From assembly GCF_051622035.1 (NCBI RefSeq), contig NC_135364.1, positions 25,536,501-25,600,500 of the forward strand: 64,000 nucleotides of DNA, in the 5' to 3' direction. The position numbers and the translations under genes were made by a program. The notes under the pieces are model-generated. The model searched no databases. It was not told the DNA's origin and saw nothing but the letters and a program-made list of their open reading frames with translations. The DNA comes from Arctopsyche grandis (Eukaryota; Arthropoda; Insecta; Trichoptera; Hydropsychidae). Shown piece by piece: positions 22,503 to 34,965 of this stretch; the stretch's first letter is position 1, and every line of letters starts with the position of its first letter.

Positions 22503-24629
22503 TAAATACGATAAATACGTATATGTATCAAAAATTGAATACCTACTGAGAATTTGCATAGATAAAAGGCAAGCAAATTATTTTCACTAAATGTGTGTTT
22601 GGACAAAAGAATCTGTGAGCTAATTTGATACCACTTCCACTTTTTCGATTGCTTTGATTTTTTACCGACATACTGAGGTTAGCTGTCATTAAAGTAAGCA
22701 AATGTCTCCGAGATGACGTAAGAGGAATGAAATCATCGAAATTTCATAAAAAACTCAGGTTGAAGCGATGACAGCTGACTATCAGAAAGGCTTGCTGGCC
22801 ACTCTTAGTTAACTTCACAGGTTATATACATGGTTAAAACTTACTTTTTTACACTATCTCATCATTTAAAAGCTTTCTAATATTCCTTAAAATATTCCAA
22901 CATATTACATATGTAGATGTACATATATAATCTGAGGAGAAATTTCCAGAATCTTCTTAATTGGTTCCAAGGTGTAGTTTTATTATAGATAACATTACAT
23001 GGAAAATTTAATTGAGTATTCAATTCCTTAAACTGTCTACGAATATATTAGCACATATAATACAATACTTTTTTTATAATTACTTACTACATGTTTTTAG
23101 ATAGCTACACATTTTGATCTGCTATAAAATACGTTATACACAGCAACATTTGATTTGATTAGCTTCACATAATAAAAAAAAAATACAAACAGACAGTGTG
23201 TGTGTACATCAAACATCTTACTTTTAGATTGGAATTGAAACATACATACACACACTATTGAACCGAACGAAATTATGTCAAAACAGATAAGGAACCCACA
23301 TCCATCTCGACACTCAATTTAATGTGTAACATAAAATACAGACAGCCTGTTACATTAGTGCGAATTACGCACCTCGCTTGTAAAATTCGAACTACAACAC
23401 AACACCATTTACATTAATAACCGATTTATATTCCTAAATGCGAGATTGATTATAGCAATATTAATTCCTATCATTAAAAGCACGTCGATTCTAAAATGAT
23501 CCCATTTAAAAAAAACCAAAGACGATGTACGTACATGAAACGCATTATCTTCGATAGCTCACGATTCACGACACAGTCGATTCACATTTTCGATTACACG
23601 TTACACGTATGAACGCTACACGAAAACAATTCGATGAAATTTATCAGATGCTGGTGTACAAGGTGCAGATGCATAACTCATTTATAAATGAGTCGTATCG
23701 TAAGTTCAATGCTCAAGATCTCTCTCTCTCTCTCTGTCTGTGTATATTCGGTCTGTAGGCGACAGGTGTGTCGGTAAATTTTCACGCATGAAAGCGTATC
23801 GCACAGGTGAGTTACTTGGATATGTATAGTATTAATATATGTGCTATAAAATTATCCGAGTGATATTGCGAAGTGTTTCCGATCACAATGTGATCATTAT
23901 ATTATTCAGCTATTTCGTATCATTGGCTCTCTAAGACCTCGAGAAAACTGTACGACGGTTTCACCTTCGCAAGAATGGGTTTAGCTACATATTTTTCATT
24001 GCGAAAGCTCGCGTCGAATATTTTCACGTAATGTGTGATGTTTTTGAATATTGTTTTATACGAAGGTAGGTATGTACATATGTAGTGTGTCGACCTTGTC
24101 GTTCGATTGCGTTCCTATCGAATATGTGTATTATTTTTTGCACGTTATTATTGTTCTGATGTGAATCTTCGCAATCGCGTGGGCGCGTTTGTAGCCGTGT
24201 ACTTTTTACATGGTTATTTGTTTTTAAATGATATGCATTTGGATTTTTATTGGTGTGGAGTTAAATTGTATGGATACATGTTTGGTTATCGCGAATTGCA
24301 GGAATGTTGGACAAGTATGGAGGATTATCTCGGTTTTGCGTTGGGCATTTTCTAACTAATGTTACATGTTATATCGTAGACGAATTTGAATATAGATATT
24401 TTTAGACTTAAATTTATGCTGTTTTTTTTATCTAAAGTACACGTGCTCTCTAATGGCTTTTATAAAATTCAAATGTATTCAATTAAATAAACATTTTACT
24501 AACAATAGTCTAGTCGAGTTCAAAAGTCAAACACACATGCTTTCACAAGTTTAGATTATTATAGTAACTTTATTTGTTATACTAATGTTATGCCCGATGA
24601 AATATCATCGCATGGGTTATGGATGATAA
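22503..24629. other. No recognised gene; less AT-rich island at 23.5-24.3 kb
   Basis: 23530-24330 is less AT-rich, with CpGs and a (CT)n tract (23719-23736). It could be regulatory or hold an untranslated exon, but no splice-consistent coding exon was found; the 82-codon open frame at 24107-24355 lacks motifs. Confidence 0.35.
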
Positions 24630-24860
24630 ATGCTGTATTTTTTTTTTGATTTTTAAATGCTTTTTATTTTTACTAAATTATGTTGACAATACATGATATA
24701 TCTATTTTAATAGCTATTGATCTACTGATCCAATTTTCTATTTTACAATTTTAATTTAATTTTGTTAGTAATCATAGTATTATATTATTCTAATGTTAAT
24801 GTACAGCATAATAGGAAACAGAGCTCAAAAACCTATTTACAATTCTTGCACGATGTTTTT
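24630..24860 (-). repeat. Dispersed repeat A, minus copy
   Basis: Contains AATGCTTTTTATTTTTACTA, TCTACTGATCCA, GTTAGTAATCATAGTATTAT and GTACAGCATAATAGG; complement of the copy at 27425-27680. Confidence 0.65.
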
Positions 24861-25040
24861 AATATTACTCAATATATTGTAGACGTGTACACTTATTAGT
24901 CCACGTGTACTTCCTGTTGAGTAAAAAATTCACTTTCTGCGTATTTTTAATAAAAATAATTTATTACTGGCAATAATGAGACCATAACTTTAATCGTCAA
25001 TATAAAAACGAATACATATTATAAAATACATAAATTTCTG

Positions 25041-25319
25041 TACCCATTATGTACTTTAATACCATAGATTTCACTTGAAGGCAACCCTGAAATCATGGGA
25101 AAAATATCATTCTCAATTATAAATAAATATAATACACATTTTTAAATTTACCTATTTTGTTGTTATGGTAAATACTAAATTTTAGTATTTACCATAACAA
25201 CAAAATAGGTAAATTTAAAAATGTGTATTATATTTATTTATAATTGAGAATGATATTTTTCCCATGATTTCAGGGTTGCCTTCGAGTGAAATCTATGGTA
25301 TTAAAGTACATAATGGGTA
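25041..25319. repeat. Near-perfect 279-bp palindrome
   Basis: Two 139-base arms (25041-25179 and 25181-25319) are reverse complements with a single mismatch (CACTTGAAGG versus CACTCGAAGG) around one central base at 25180. The outer ends read TACCCATTATGTACTTTAAT. No coding capacity. It abuts a SINE fragment at 25321. The perfection indicates either a very young foldback insertion or an assembly/library artefact. Confidence 0.95.
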
Positions 25320-25320
25320 G

Positions 25321-25546
25321 GATGGTTTTTGGCAATATTGATGAGGAACCGTTTCAACAATCATATAAATTGGCAAACTCTGATAGGAAACGATCGATCT
25401 GGAGCCACAAATATTAAAGTTTAACCAGCAGCACTACAGATAATACTCGGAATAAATTATTCTCAATCGAGGTCAATCTATGGGATCGAGCCCGGCAACC
25501 TCTCGGTGGTAAGCATTAACACAACTACTAAACTACGCTGCTGGCT
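25321..25546 (-). mobile_element. SINE fragment (head and body)
   Basis: Minus strand: AGCCAGCAGCGTAGTTTAGT head, GGGCTCGATCCC-like B box, then the TTTGCCAATTTATATGATTG / GAAACGGTTCC body. The tail is cut by the palindrome. Confidence 0.75.
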
Positions 25547-26697
25547 TAAATTTAGGCCATTTTTTATGAGATTTTATAAGTTTCACTTGTTTACTTTGAT
25601 GTTTTACCCAACATATGGGGGGGTTTCTGTCAATACAATAAGCAAATGTGATGTGATAAATCGTTAAATCAATACAAATTACCTGTCAGATCGCCGTGAT
25701 GACACTCTCACCACTCCTGTGAAACTTCACATATTACTGATATTTTTTCACATATACATTTTGACTTCACCAATAAACTACATAAATGTATTTACAATTT
25801 ATTTTATATTTAAATATTACACGAGTTCATCGAAAACCGTTATCTTAATTTGGGTTGTTGAACCGCAAAACTAATGAATCGATTTCCCTAATTGCAACGC
25901 AACAATGATACGTAATACTTTTGATAAATTTATACATTACCTGACCACATGGGCAGTTCAAATGACCCACTAATGGAATGTCTCATAATTTTATATTTTT
26001 ATTTAATGGGCAATTCCACTTGAATAACAGATCATTAGATAAATTGAAAAAAAATTTAAATTAAAACGTCAATTCATCTATGAAAATTTACACGTGTTGT
26101 ATGTATGGATGTATAAAGCAACTTAGTACTCGTATGTATTTCGTTCAATTTATGCAGGAATTATGCTAGTTTCACGTGTGCACAATCATTAATCTTTGTT
26201 CGTGCACCCAATCATATATCATTCACTCCACATGGTCCTTATTTATGCATTCGATGCAATTTCGCATAGTGTTTATTCGCTGCTTGAGACCGCACTTGAA
26301 ACGGTGCAGTACGGTGCACGATTATGCATTTTGCACTGTCACCTTGTCCGATAACTCCATTTTTCACAATAATTATGTCCGAGCCTTATCAATGCATATA
26401 CATTTCCGATGTTCACAAAAGTATCCATCCATCTGCTTGGCAAGCTAATTTCTTATTTTTGACATTGGCCTTGACTATGACAACATTTGTATAGAAATGA
26501 TCGAGCGCTCTAAAGAGCATGTGATTCATGTGTGACAATTTTGGCCTGAGGGTAATCGAAGACTAGGGTTGTCCACTTTTTGTTTTACCTTGCTTACGTT
26601 TGGCTTCAGGGTGGCTTCAGAACAAACCATGCTATTTTCAAATAAATTATACATACATACATAGATATATGATTCCTTTTGGGCATGCTTGGGTATA
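25547..26697. other. No recognised gene
   Basis: AT-rich. The part 26090-26470 is more balanced, with several TGCAT/ATTTGCAT-like words; no coding exon is supported. Confidence 0.35.
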
Positions 26698-27150
26698 ATA
26701 GCCAGCAGCATAGCTCGGTCGTTAAGCTTCTGCTTAGCGTCGAGAGGCGCCGGGTTCGATTCCTGAGCCCGGGCCTCGAATGAAAATGAATTTTTCAGAG
26801 TATGCTGTTGGTCAGACCTGGATTTGTGACTTCAGGTTGTCGTTTCCTATCAGAGTTTGCCAATTTTCTCTGATTTCATTGTTGAAACGGTTCCCGGAAA
26901 AAAAATTGGCTAAAAATCCTTCCTACCTACTATGTCATCACTATTTGAAGTATAATTGATGTACAATAAAATTTATGTACAATTCATAGATGTCTCGTTA
27001 ATTTGCAAATTTTTCAGTGCCTCGTAATTCAACGACTTGTAATAAAAATTGCTGCATTTGTAATTGTAATTTGTAATTGGCCATGAAGGCGCATTGGGAT
27101 TTACCTGTAAGGCCTTCCTGGTATATACATATGTAAAAAATAAATAATTT
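26698..27150 (+). mobile_element. tRNA-derived SINE, full length (best copy)
   Basis: Head TAGCCAGCAGCATAGCTCGG, perfect B box GGGTTCGATTCC, body GTATGCTGTTGGTCAGACCT and CTATCAGAGTTTGCCAATTT, GAAACGGTTCCCGG, then GGCGCATTGGGATTTACCTG and tail AAGGCCTTCCTGGTATATAC followed by AAAAAATAAATAATTTCC repeats. About 450 bp. Confidence 0.88.
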
Positions 27151-27221
27151 CCAATAAATAATTTCCATAAATAATTGCCTTGAACTTCAGTAAAACTTCT
27201 CAGTTCGTTGTTTCTCCAGTC

Positions 27222-27680
27222 TCTAAGTAGTATTATTAATATCTACCGAACCATGTATTATTAATATCTACATTTCTGAATCTGTATATTTCTGGCTGAA
27301 ATAACTTTGATACTGAATTTTTTCTAAAGGTACTGTCAATTTTATATAATTTAGATCGTCGACTTTAGAGATTCATTAATTATTTATTTATTTACAAATT
27401 TTCCATAGTGATTTTTCAGATTAGCTCCAAGTCGTCACTATTATGTATTGGATGTATCATGAGCATTTATAAGAATTGTAAATAGGTTTTTGAGCTCTTT
27501 TTTCTATTATGCTGTACATTAACATTAGAATAATATATACCTACTATGATTACTAACAAAATTAAATTTAAATTGTAAAATAGAAAATGATCAGTAGATC
27601 AGTAGCTATTAAAAAATATATAAGATGTATTGTGAACATAATTTAGTAATAATAAAAAGCATTTAAAAATCAAAATCAAA
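27222..27680 (+). repeat. Dispersed repeat A, longest copy
   Basis: From about 27240 it matches 36838-37145 (TGTATTATTAATATCTACAT, CTGGCTGAAATAACTT, GATACTG, GTCAATTTTATATAATTTA, TCGTCGACTT) and ends ATAATAAAAAGCATTTAAAA. At its left edge ATTATTAATATCTAC occurs twice, 10 bp apart. Confidence 0.65.
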
Positions 27681-27689
27681 GTAGTAATA

Positions 27690-28260
27690 CTTCATACCCG
27701 TCGTTTCTGGAACAGTTGGGACTTATCCCTAATATTATGTGCGTGGTAGACATCATCATTTGATGGTTGTGTATTTGCTCGCACAGTTCTTTATCGAATG
27801 GCTTATATTCCAAGAGCTATCTGACTTCTCAATTTAATCGTTGCTGCTGAGCCTGAATGTGATATTTTCGACCTCAGTGAGCGTAGTAGGTTATCGGAGA
27901 TTATTTTAGCCTATTTGTCTGGTAGCCTGCGCTCATGAGTGGAATTTTCATCTTCTCTCTTCCAATTGGGCCTCGCAGGGATGTTTTGTATTTGCGGCTG
28001 GTTCTTAAATATTGGTTCTGGCTATAGGTGCAAGACATTCCCTACTTTATATTTTATTATTTGATATTTTTACTTCTGCTATTATTATAATGTTATTGTT
28101 TTTTAGGATTATGCATAAATGTATTTTTTTGTCCGTGTATATATGTATGTATGTATATATTTTTATTTTTCTCATCTCTTTGTATTTTTTCGACCATTGT
28201 GGCGCATTAGGGACTCCTGTAATACCACAATGGTCCAAACTTAAACTTAAAATAAATGAA
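27690..28260 (+). mobile_element. Possible LINE 3' remnant
   Basis: The end (TTTTTCGACCATTGTGGCGC ... CCACAATGGTCCAAAC) is like the 3' ends near 30270 and 61350: a T-rich stretch, then a short hairpin around a GGG/CCTGTAA block, then an A-rich end. The upstream 300 bp are not recognised. Confidence 0.3.
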
Positions 28261-29480
28261 ACAGAAATGTCTAATAAAAATATAGAACCATCAGCAAATT
28301 TTGAATCATTGGAAAGGAATGCATAGGACTGTGAAATAATAGTGTTTTTAAAATAAGAATAGTTAGAAACACTGTTAAAAATCGAAAAGTCGAATTTTTC
28401 TTCAGTTGTGTTTATTTAAAATAAATATTATGTTTAGTATTAAGAGCGTTGTTGCTTATACAAGCATATTAGTACTGATAACATTGATTGATTTTAAAAA
28501 TTGAGATATACATATTTGACTCATTATTGATGTAACAAGTAATACGAGTTTGACTGTATTATGAAAATATGTATGTATATCATTATTATTAAAAAATAAA
28601 TACTGAATAATTGAGTTTGTAATACCGGTTTATCGATTAGCGGCAAATGACTCAAAATTTATAGTAAATTTACTCAATTTGTGATCCATCATTGAACAAA
28701 ATATATAAATATTGTAACTCACTGTATTCTTGTAAGTTTTTGTATCGAAATAACTTATTGGACAGAAGATATAATTTTAACAATAGCAAAATTTCATTTA
28801 AATTAATCAAATATGCACAAATAATTCATATGTTATTTTAAATTCATCAAAGGAAAATTTCGATTTTAAATTTTTATTTTATTAAAAATTTCTAGCATAC
28901 ATATTTATATGTATGTACATGTATAGCAATATGTACTTAAACCATTAAGAAAGTTGAATAATTATTACAATTTTATGGAACAAACGGATCTGAGCCATTT
29001 AATCCGATGTTTAATACTCATAAAATTTTATTACTTTCTGTTAAGTAATAAAATCCATATACATTTTAATAATAAAATGATTCAAAATTGGAATGCTTAT
29101 ATAGGACTAGTAAGAGACCTTACATATCCATAGTATGCAAATTTGAAGAAGGCGAAAATAAATCCTTCATTTTTTGTTGAATTTGAATATAAGACTTACG
29201 TATGAATATATAATTTTTTATTGTAATTAATCATGCACACTCGCCTAAACAGATTGCTCCAAAGCGGCGAGTGTGCTAAACAGATTAAGACGGAGAAATT
29301 ATATATAACATATATTAAATACATACACATGTACATCGAAACAATACCTGACATCTATGGTCAGACATTTACAGACATCGTATACAATACGATCAATAAC
29401 ATTTTTTATGTAACGAATTTTTTATATTCAATAAACATCCACAGAGACATCTATGAAGTGAAATCTGGCGAAACTAGAAA
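28261..29480. other. AT-rich, no recognised feature
   Basis: No coding exon or repeat family identified. Confidence 0.35.
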
Positions 29481-29489
29481 ATTGGAGTG

Positions 29490-29650
29490 GAAAAGCCAAT
29501 TTTACAGGAACAAATTGGCAAATTCTGATATGAAACGATCAACCTCGACAAACCAAGGCCTGGCCAACAACGAGACTCTAGTGGGAATCGAACCCGTGAC
29601 ACCTTGCACGAAAGAATACAACACACCACTAGACCACGCTGCTTGTTGTA
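29490..29650 (-). mobile_element. SINE fragment (head and body)
   Basis: Minus strand: CAAGCAGCGTGGTCTAGTGG head, B box GGGTTCGATTCC, then TTGTTGGCCAGGCC and CAGAATTTGCCAATTTG body. Head resembles the 54637-54805 copy (GTGGTCTAGTGGTGTG type) more than the CATAGCTCGG type. Confidence 0.7.
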
Positions 29651-29754
29651 TTCCATTGTGTAAATCTACAGTATTTTCCTCTAAATTTGTTATGTTAAAA
29701 ATTGGTTATTATTATTTAATATTATTATTTTTATTCAATCAATCAAAGTACACT

Positions 29755-30066
29755 CGTCATTACTAGACACCGGACCCACAGCTCGCCCTCCATTGTTTAA
29801 TTGTTGTAAATGCTTTGTTTAAGGTTCGCGGAACCTTTTTTTTTTGCACTCTAGCTTTATAAATAGAGCTAAACCGCCCCGATTCCTGGAAAAAGCACGG
29901 TCTGTATTCGTGGTCTAGTCATTACTAGAGCCCCAATAACCAAGGTGCCACTTATTGTTCAAATGTTGTAAATGCATTGTTAAAGGTTTGCCGAACCTTT
30001 TTTACAAAGCATTTACAATAATTAAACAATTAGCGGCACTTTGGCCATCCGTACTCTAGTCATTAC
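29755..30066. mobile_element. Two adjoining foldback units bounded by TAGTCATTACTAG
   Basis: The words TCGTCATTACTAGA (29754), TCTAGTCATTACTAGA (29923) and TCTAGTCATTAC (30054) bound two units. The second is a clear hairpin: CCAAGGTGCCACTTATTG... AATGTTGTAAATGC...AAAGGTT at left against AACCTTTTT, GCATTTACAATAATT, AATTAGCGGCACTTTGG at right. The first contains AAGGTTCGCGGAACCTT and GCACTCTAGCTTTATA. Confidence 0.6.
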
Positions 30067-30139
30067 AGATCGCTCTAATGCGTGGAGTGTACTATACAAA
30101 TCAAGAATTTATATATGTATATTTTTTATGTACAATTTT

Positions 30140-30300
30140 TTTTAATGTTTTATTTTATTTGTTTTATTTATTATTGTTGTTTTATTTTTTCTTTGTGTTT
30201 ATATCTTTTATGTATTGTCTGGCCACAGTATCATATTGGGGTGACCTGTAAAGACACTGTGGTATACTTGTATATTAAAAATAAATAAATAAATTTTTAA
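30140..30300 (+). mobile_element. LINE 3' end fragment
   Basis: TATTGGGGTGACCTGTAAAG...CACTGTGGTATACTTGTA then AATAAATAAATAAA; matches the 3' end of the LINE at 60950-61375 (TTTGGGGCAACCTGTCAACT...CTGTGGTATTGA then AAATAAAATAAAAT). Coding part absent. Confidence 0.5.
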
Positions 30301-30649
30301 TGCGCAATCATTACATAATTAGAAACCATACATGAAATACACGGCCAGATATTTTTATTTTACATACGTACATGTATACGGCCGCAAGAACCATTGAATT
30401 AATTTTAAAAATTAATTAAGTACAGAATTAATCCTTTGAGGCATCTATGGATTTTTTAGATTTTGTGCACAATTATTACAATTTTTACACAGAATAAATA
30501 CAGATGATTATTGAGACATCTATGGATTTAGATTTTGTGCATAATTATTACAAATTATACACATTAATACACAAGATCATGTATTATTGTGTATGTATGT
30601 ATTAAGTTATGGAAAGGCTTCTTTTCAACGCCATTTATTTATTTATTTT

Positions 30650-31275
30650 ATTTATTTATTTAATATACTTGGGGGAGGCGGCAAAGCCGATAGGCCCAAA
30701 GGGTTTGAATAAACATATTTTACAAATTATACATATATGCAATAAAAAAATGAGAAAAATTAAAATACATTAAAAAAAAACAATGTTAAAATAAAATAAA
30801 ATAAGAGAAGAAAAAAAATATATAAACAAAAAAGATAAAAATACAGAAATATGATTATGGGAAAGAAGAATCACAAAAATCCTTTGGTTTTAAAAAAAGT
30901 ATCAAGTTTATTCTTAAAAATATTAATATTAATAGAGGTTACTAAATCGTTGGGAAGACTATTCCTAACTGAAACCACTCTGTTAGAAAAGAATGTATCT
31001 CTGATCAATTTATTAGGTTTATCTTTTTGTAGTCTAAGCGAGTGACCTCTGAGGTGAGTGTTTGTGTTGAATGAAATAATATTAGACATATGACAATTAT
31101 AGTGATTATTAAGAATTTTATAGACTTCGATTAAGTCACCTCTAGTTCTTCTCGTCTCCAATGTAGTGAGATTCATTATTTTCAATCTTTCATTATAAGT
31201 AAGTGATTTGAGTTCAGAAGGAATCTTTGAAATTCTCCTTTGAACCCTTTCAATACATGTAATATCCTTTTTAAA
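30650..31275 (-). mobile_element. LINE fragment, CR1/Jockey-like RT C-terminus
   Basis: Minus strand from about 31275 encodes IERVQRRISKIPSELKSLTY, NERLKIMNLTTLETRRTRGD, LIEVYKILNNHY..., then HLRGHSLRLQKDKPNKLIRD and TFFSNRVVSVRNSLPNDLV, ending at 30871, with a 3' end CTTTGGGCCTATCGGCTTTG...AAGTATATTAAATAAATAAA. The pattern (LxxLTLExRRxRGDLI...FFSxRVxxxWNxLP) is the standard C-terminus of these elements. Open for more than 100 codons; same family as 33120-33975. Confidence 0.85.
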
Positions 31276-32840
31276 AATTCAGTATGAAATAAAATAGTAT
31301 TTTTGAATGAAATAAAACTGTATACCATTCTCCATGTTGTAATTTATGCGTGGAAATTTTTATGACAGCCCTGAATGAAGTCATAATGTTGAAAGAACGC
31401 AACGCAAAGAAACTGTCTCTCAGGTGACAGTACGACTGGACACACAGTGGCAAGGTTGTTGAGTGACCGCAAAAAAATCCAGACAAACCTGTCGTCAAAA
31501 CGCTCTATATAATTTCAGAAACTAGTGTGCAGAAATCGAAATCAATCCGAGAAGATATACCCCATAAATAATAATCGATTTTCATCGGGCGAGTTTTTAT
31601 GCGCGCGGCTTTTAAGGGTATTACAATATCAACGATACAAAAACCATTTCATTATAAATTAAGCAGTGCCGTCGTTTCCCATTGCACTAATTAAATTTTA
31701 ATAAAAAAGCGTTTTTCTCTTTGCTTTAAAGCACTAAAGTACATAGGTATGTCGTGGTAATTTCGTATGGGTATGAAACAATTTGTCACAATTGATATAG
31801 TGAGCGAGGTTTTATAAAAAGAACCAGTTCCAAAGATCGCTCGACTTTTATTTATGTACGGCTCGTTTTGATGCATGTCTGTAGTGCAGTGCTTCTCAGA
31901 ATTTTTTTTGCGTATGTCTATAAATACTAGGAACACTCGATAGGTGAAGAAAACGGAAGGCTTCGTAGGAAAAGTATAAAAAAGTGAATTTTTTTCAGTA
32001 CAACTTCAAAAGTTCAAAAATTGCCCGAAATTATGTGTCAGTATTAAGTCCCACTATCTGACATATCTCTTATTGAGAATCACCTCGCAAACCTAACCTA
32101 TTTGTTATCTGTTGTGTATATATGTATGTAGGTTTTGTATATGAAAGTTTCACTTTTGTGGTGTATAGTGTAAAATATACGGTCGATTTTTTTGGAGACA
32201 ATTTAAATGAGTATTTTATCAAACAAATGTACATTTATCTTATGCATTTCATAAACTTTGTGTGAATTAAAAAAAAATATTAATACATTTAAATATATAA
32301 ATGTAGAATTTAAAAATTATTTCTTATATTTTAAATAAAAACAGCAATTGAAAAAATATAATTTAATTTTAAAACAAAAGAACGCATAAAAAATAAAACA
32401 AGCAATAGAACGAAAAATCTATAAAAAATAAAAAAAATTAGTCATCATTTGAAAAATTACAAATTCATTGTATTAATTAGGTCAGAATTTTAATATAAAA
32501 TGCGGGTATTTGATAAGTTACTCTCACAACAGAAAAAATATAAAGCAACCTAAAATGGATTAAATGCGCATTAACGCTGCGCATCAAAGATCTCACATAT
32601 AGGATTCGTAACGTCTCAACCGGCAACCATATACATACATACATGTTCTTTAGTCTTAATAACGAGTTAAGAATTTGTGAATTAACTTCAAATCTGTTGT
32701 AGTTGAAATCATGGTAGTTTTTCAATCCTAACTATAACTGCGCACTTTTGTTTATTATTAAATAATCGAAATATTTTTTTAAAAATTCATACTGCATTCA
32801 AAATATTGCTCAATGTAACATTTTTTGCGTAACAGAAATG
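31276..32840. other. No recognised gene
   Basis: AT-rich; 31330-31660 is slightly less so but shows no supported exon. Confidence 0.35.
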
Positions 32841-32985
32841 TATAGGTCTGTTACCGAGAGTTGGCGCGAACAAATACGCTCGTATATTGTCTTTGAACAG
32901 GTGTATAGTTATTTGAACGCTGTGTCTCTTTCGCGCGCTTTTATGTGAGTACGAGAACGCGCCAACTCTCGGTTACAGACTTGTA
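32841..32985. mobile_element. Short TIR element, CTGTTACCGAGAGTTGGCGC
   Basis: Ends TATAGGTCTGTTACCGAGAG / TTGGCGCG and CGCGCCAA / CTCTCGGTTACAGACTTGTA are inverted repeats of about 27 bp. 145 bp long, no coding capacity. The interior has CGCGCGCTTTTATGTGAG. Confidence 0.75.
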
Positions 32986-33119
32986 TTTATTAAATGCGCA
33001 AATGATTCGTTCTAGGGAACAAAGCTATTTTTTTAAATACACCGATAAATAGTACCCAATTTTTCATCAAAAATATGACACATAATAGATTTTCAGATCA
33101 GATATTTTATCCCATTACA

Positions 33120-33975
33120 AAACTATTCTTAATGGGTTCAATTAAGATTGAATGTTAGGTGTACAGTTAAGCTTGAATTTAATTGGTATGCGAACAAATA
33201 TTAATTCGAATTCAATTAGTCTTTCCTACAAAATAAACAACCATTTCATCAATTGCGTTCAACATCAATTATCTATAGACCTAGGTATCATCACCACTTG
33301 CGACCTAAAATGGTCCTCTCATATTAACTATAATATAATGTGAATAAATGTTACTCATTTTTGTATGTAATAAAACGTGTAGTCAATTTTCAGAAATTAA
33401 CTATATTATCAAAAATATACATAGTATAAAACTTTTATCGTACCTAAACTAAAATACGCTTTTAGAATATGGAATCCTCATTTCAAAAAATATGTTATAT
33501 GTATCGAAAGGGTACAAAGGAGAATTAGAAAGATTCCTTCTGAACTTAAGTCACTTTCTTATAACGAAAGATTGAAAAGAATGAATCTCACTACACTGGA
33601 GACGAGAAGAATAAGAGGCGACTTAATCGAAGTCTTTAAAATACTAAATAATCATTATGTAGTATGAGTGGTTTCAGTTTGGAATAGTCTTCCCAATGAA
33701 ATTGTAATTTCTGGTAACCTTAATGTTTTTAAGAATAAGCTTGAATGCATTTTTTAAACTTAAAGGATTACTGTTATTCTTCTTTCCCAATTTCGTATTT
33801 CTGTTTCTTGTTTACTTTTTTTCTCTCTTATTTTTATTTTAATACATATTGTCATTTTGAATATATTTTACTTATTTTCAAATTTAATTTACATATATGT
33901 ATAAATCAAACTCCTTGGGTCTTTCGTCTTTGCCTCCTCCCTCAAGTATATTAAATAAATAAATAAAATTATCAA
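33120..33975 (+). mobile_element. LINE fragment, same family as 30.65-31.27 kb
   Basis: Plus strand, frame broken: LSIDLGIITTCDLKWSSHI (33265-33330, an RT-thumb motif), YGILISKNMLY, RVQRRIRKIPSELKSLSYNE and RLKRMNLTTLETRRIRGDL (33500-33640), then VSVWNSLPNEIVISGNLNVF (33665-33740). It ends CCTCCTCCCTCAAGTATATT followed by AAATAAATAAATAAAA. An internal deletion removed the part between NNHY and VSVWNS. Confidence 0.85.
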
Positions 33976-34965
33976 TGCTAGTGAATGTAAAATAGCGTAT
34001 CTACATATGTATGTTTTGGGAAACACAGATCTAAAATATAAAGAGTAAAAAATCACGCACAAAAACAAAATCGCCGCAATTGATAGGTATGTCGGAATTT
34101 TATCCCCACTTAACGAATTCGCTCTATACTTCAATTATTATAATTACAATGCATTTCAAAAGAGAACCTTGTTTATCGCACCACGACAAAGGGATGTGAA
34201 TTTATAAATATATGTTCACTACAATAGCAAATTATTGTCTATTGATTGACGTGCTATAATTGGAGGAACTGTACGCACAAATAACTCAATCAGGAACACG
34301 TCAAACATATTCTATTACATATACATATATAAAATCAGATGACCAAAAACTTTTTAGCACTATTTTTAATATTTAATATTTATCTTTTACTTTATATTAT
34401 TTACAAAATTAGAATTGTTATCAAAACTGAAACTCGTCAAAGTTGAAAGTGTTATTATTTTGACGGAAATTGGACATACATATGTAAGTAGTATTTATGC
34501 TAAAATGATGCTTTAACTATATGACTTATTGTACAATGTAAAAACAAATTTATATAAAATGCAAACGAGGCTTTTTAAAAATAAGCTGCAATTGTCAAAA
34601 TATTTTGTAATTTGAATCTTTTACAGAATTGCAGAATTACTCAAATGTGTGCGTAGTATTTGAACATGGTACAAGAAAATGTGTCGATTCTAATCGCAGT
34701 GCATTTTAAATGGTATCAGAAATGAATATACCAGGGTTGAAGTCTTTTAAAGTGAGTGTGTTTAGATTATATTAAAATTTGTATTCAGTTAAGTTAAATA
34801 AAAAATATATCAAAACTTCAAACAAAAAATTGTGACGTTAAAGTACAAAAATATACAACTATTTTCACTTTTTATTTTCAATGAATACGCGGCATATAAA
34901 AAATTGTAGTATTTGCCTCGTAGTAAAATGTTCTCGAAAAAGGTTTTCATCTCTAGTGTTTATCT
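33976..34965. other. AT-rich, no recognised feature
   Basis: No gene or repeat recognised. Confidence 0.35.

Noticed and set aside
24107-24355. 82-codon open frame (+) in a less AT-rich island
   Set aside because: Composition rich in Phe/Tyr/Cys as in random frames; no initiator or splice support.
26698-26775. Possible functional tRNA gene (good B box)
   Set aside because: No acceptor-stem pairing or intact cloverleaf and it continues into the shared SINE body; it is a SINE head.
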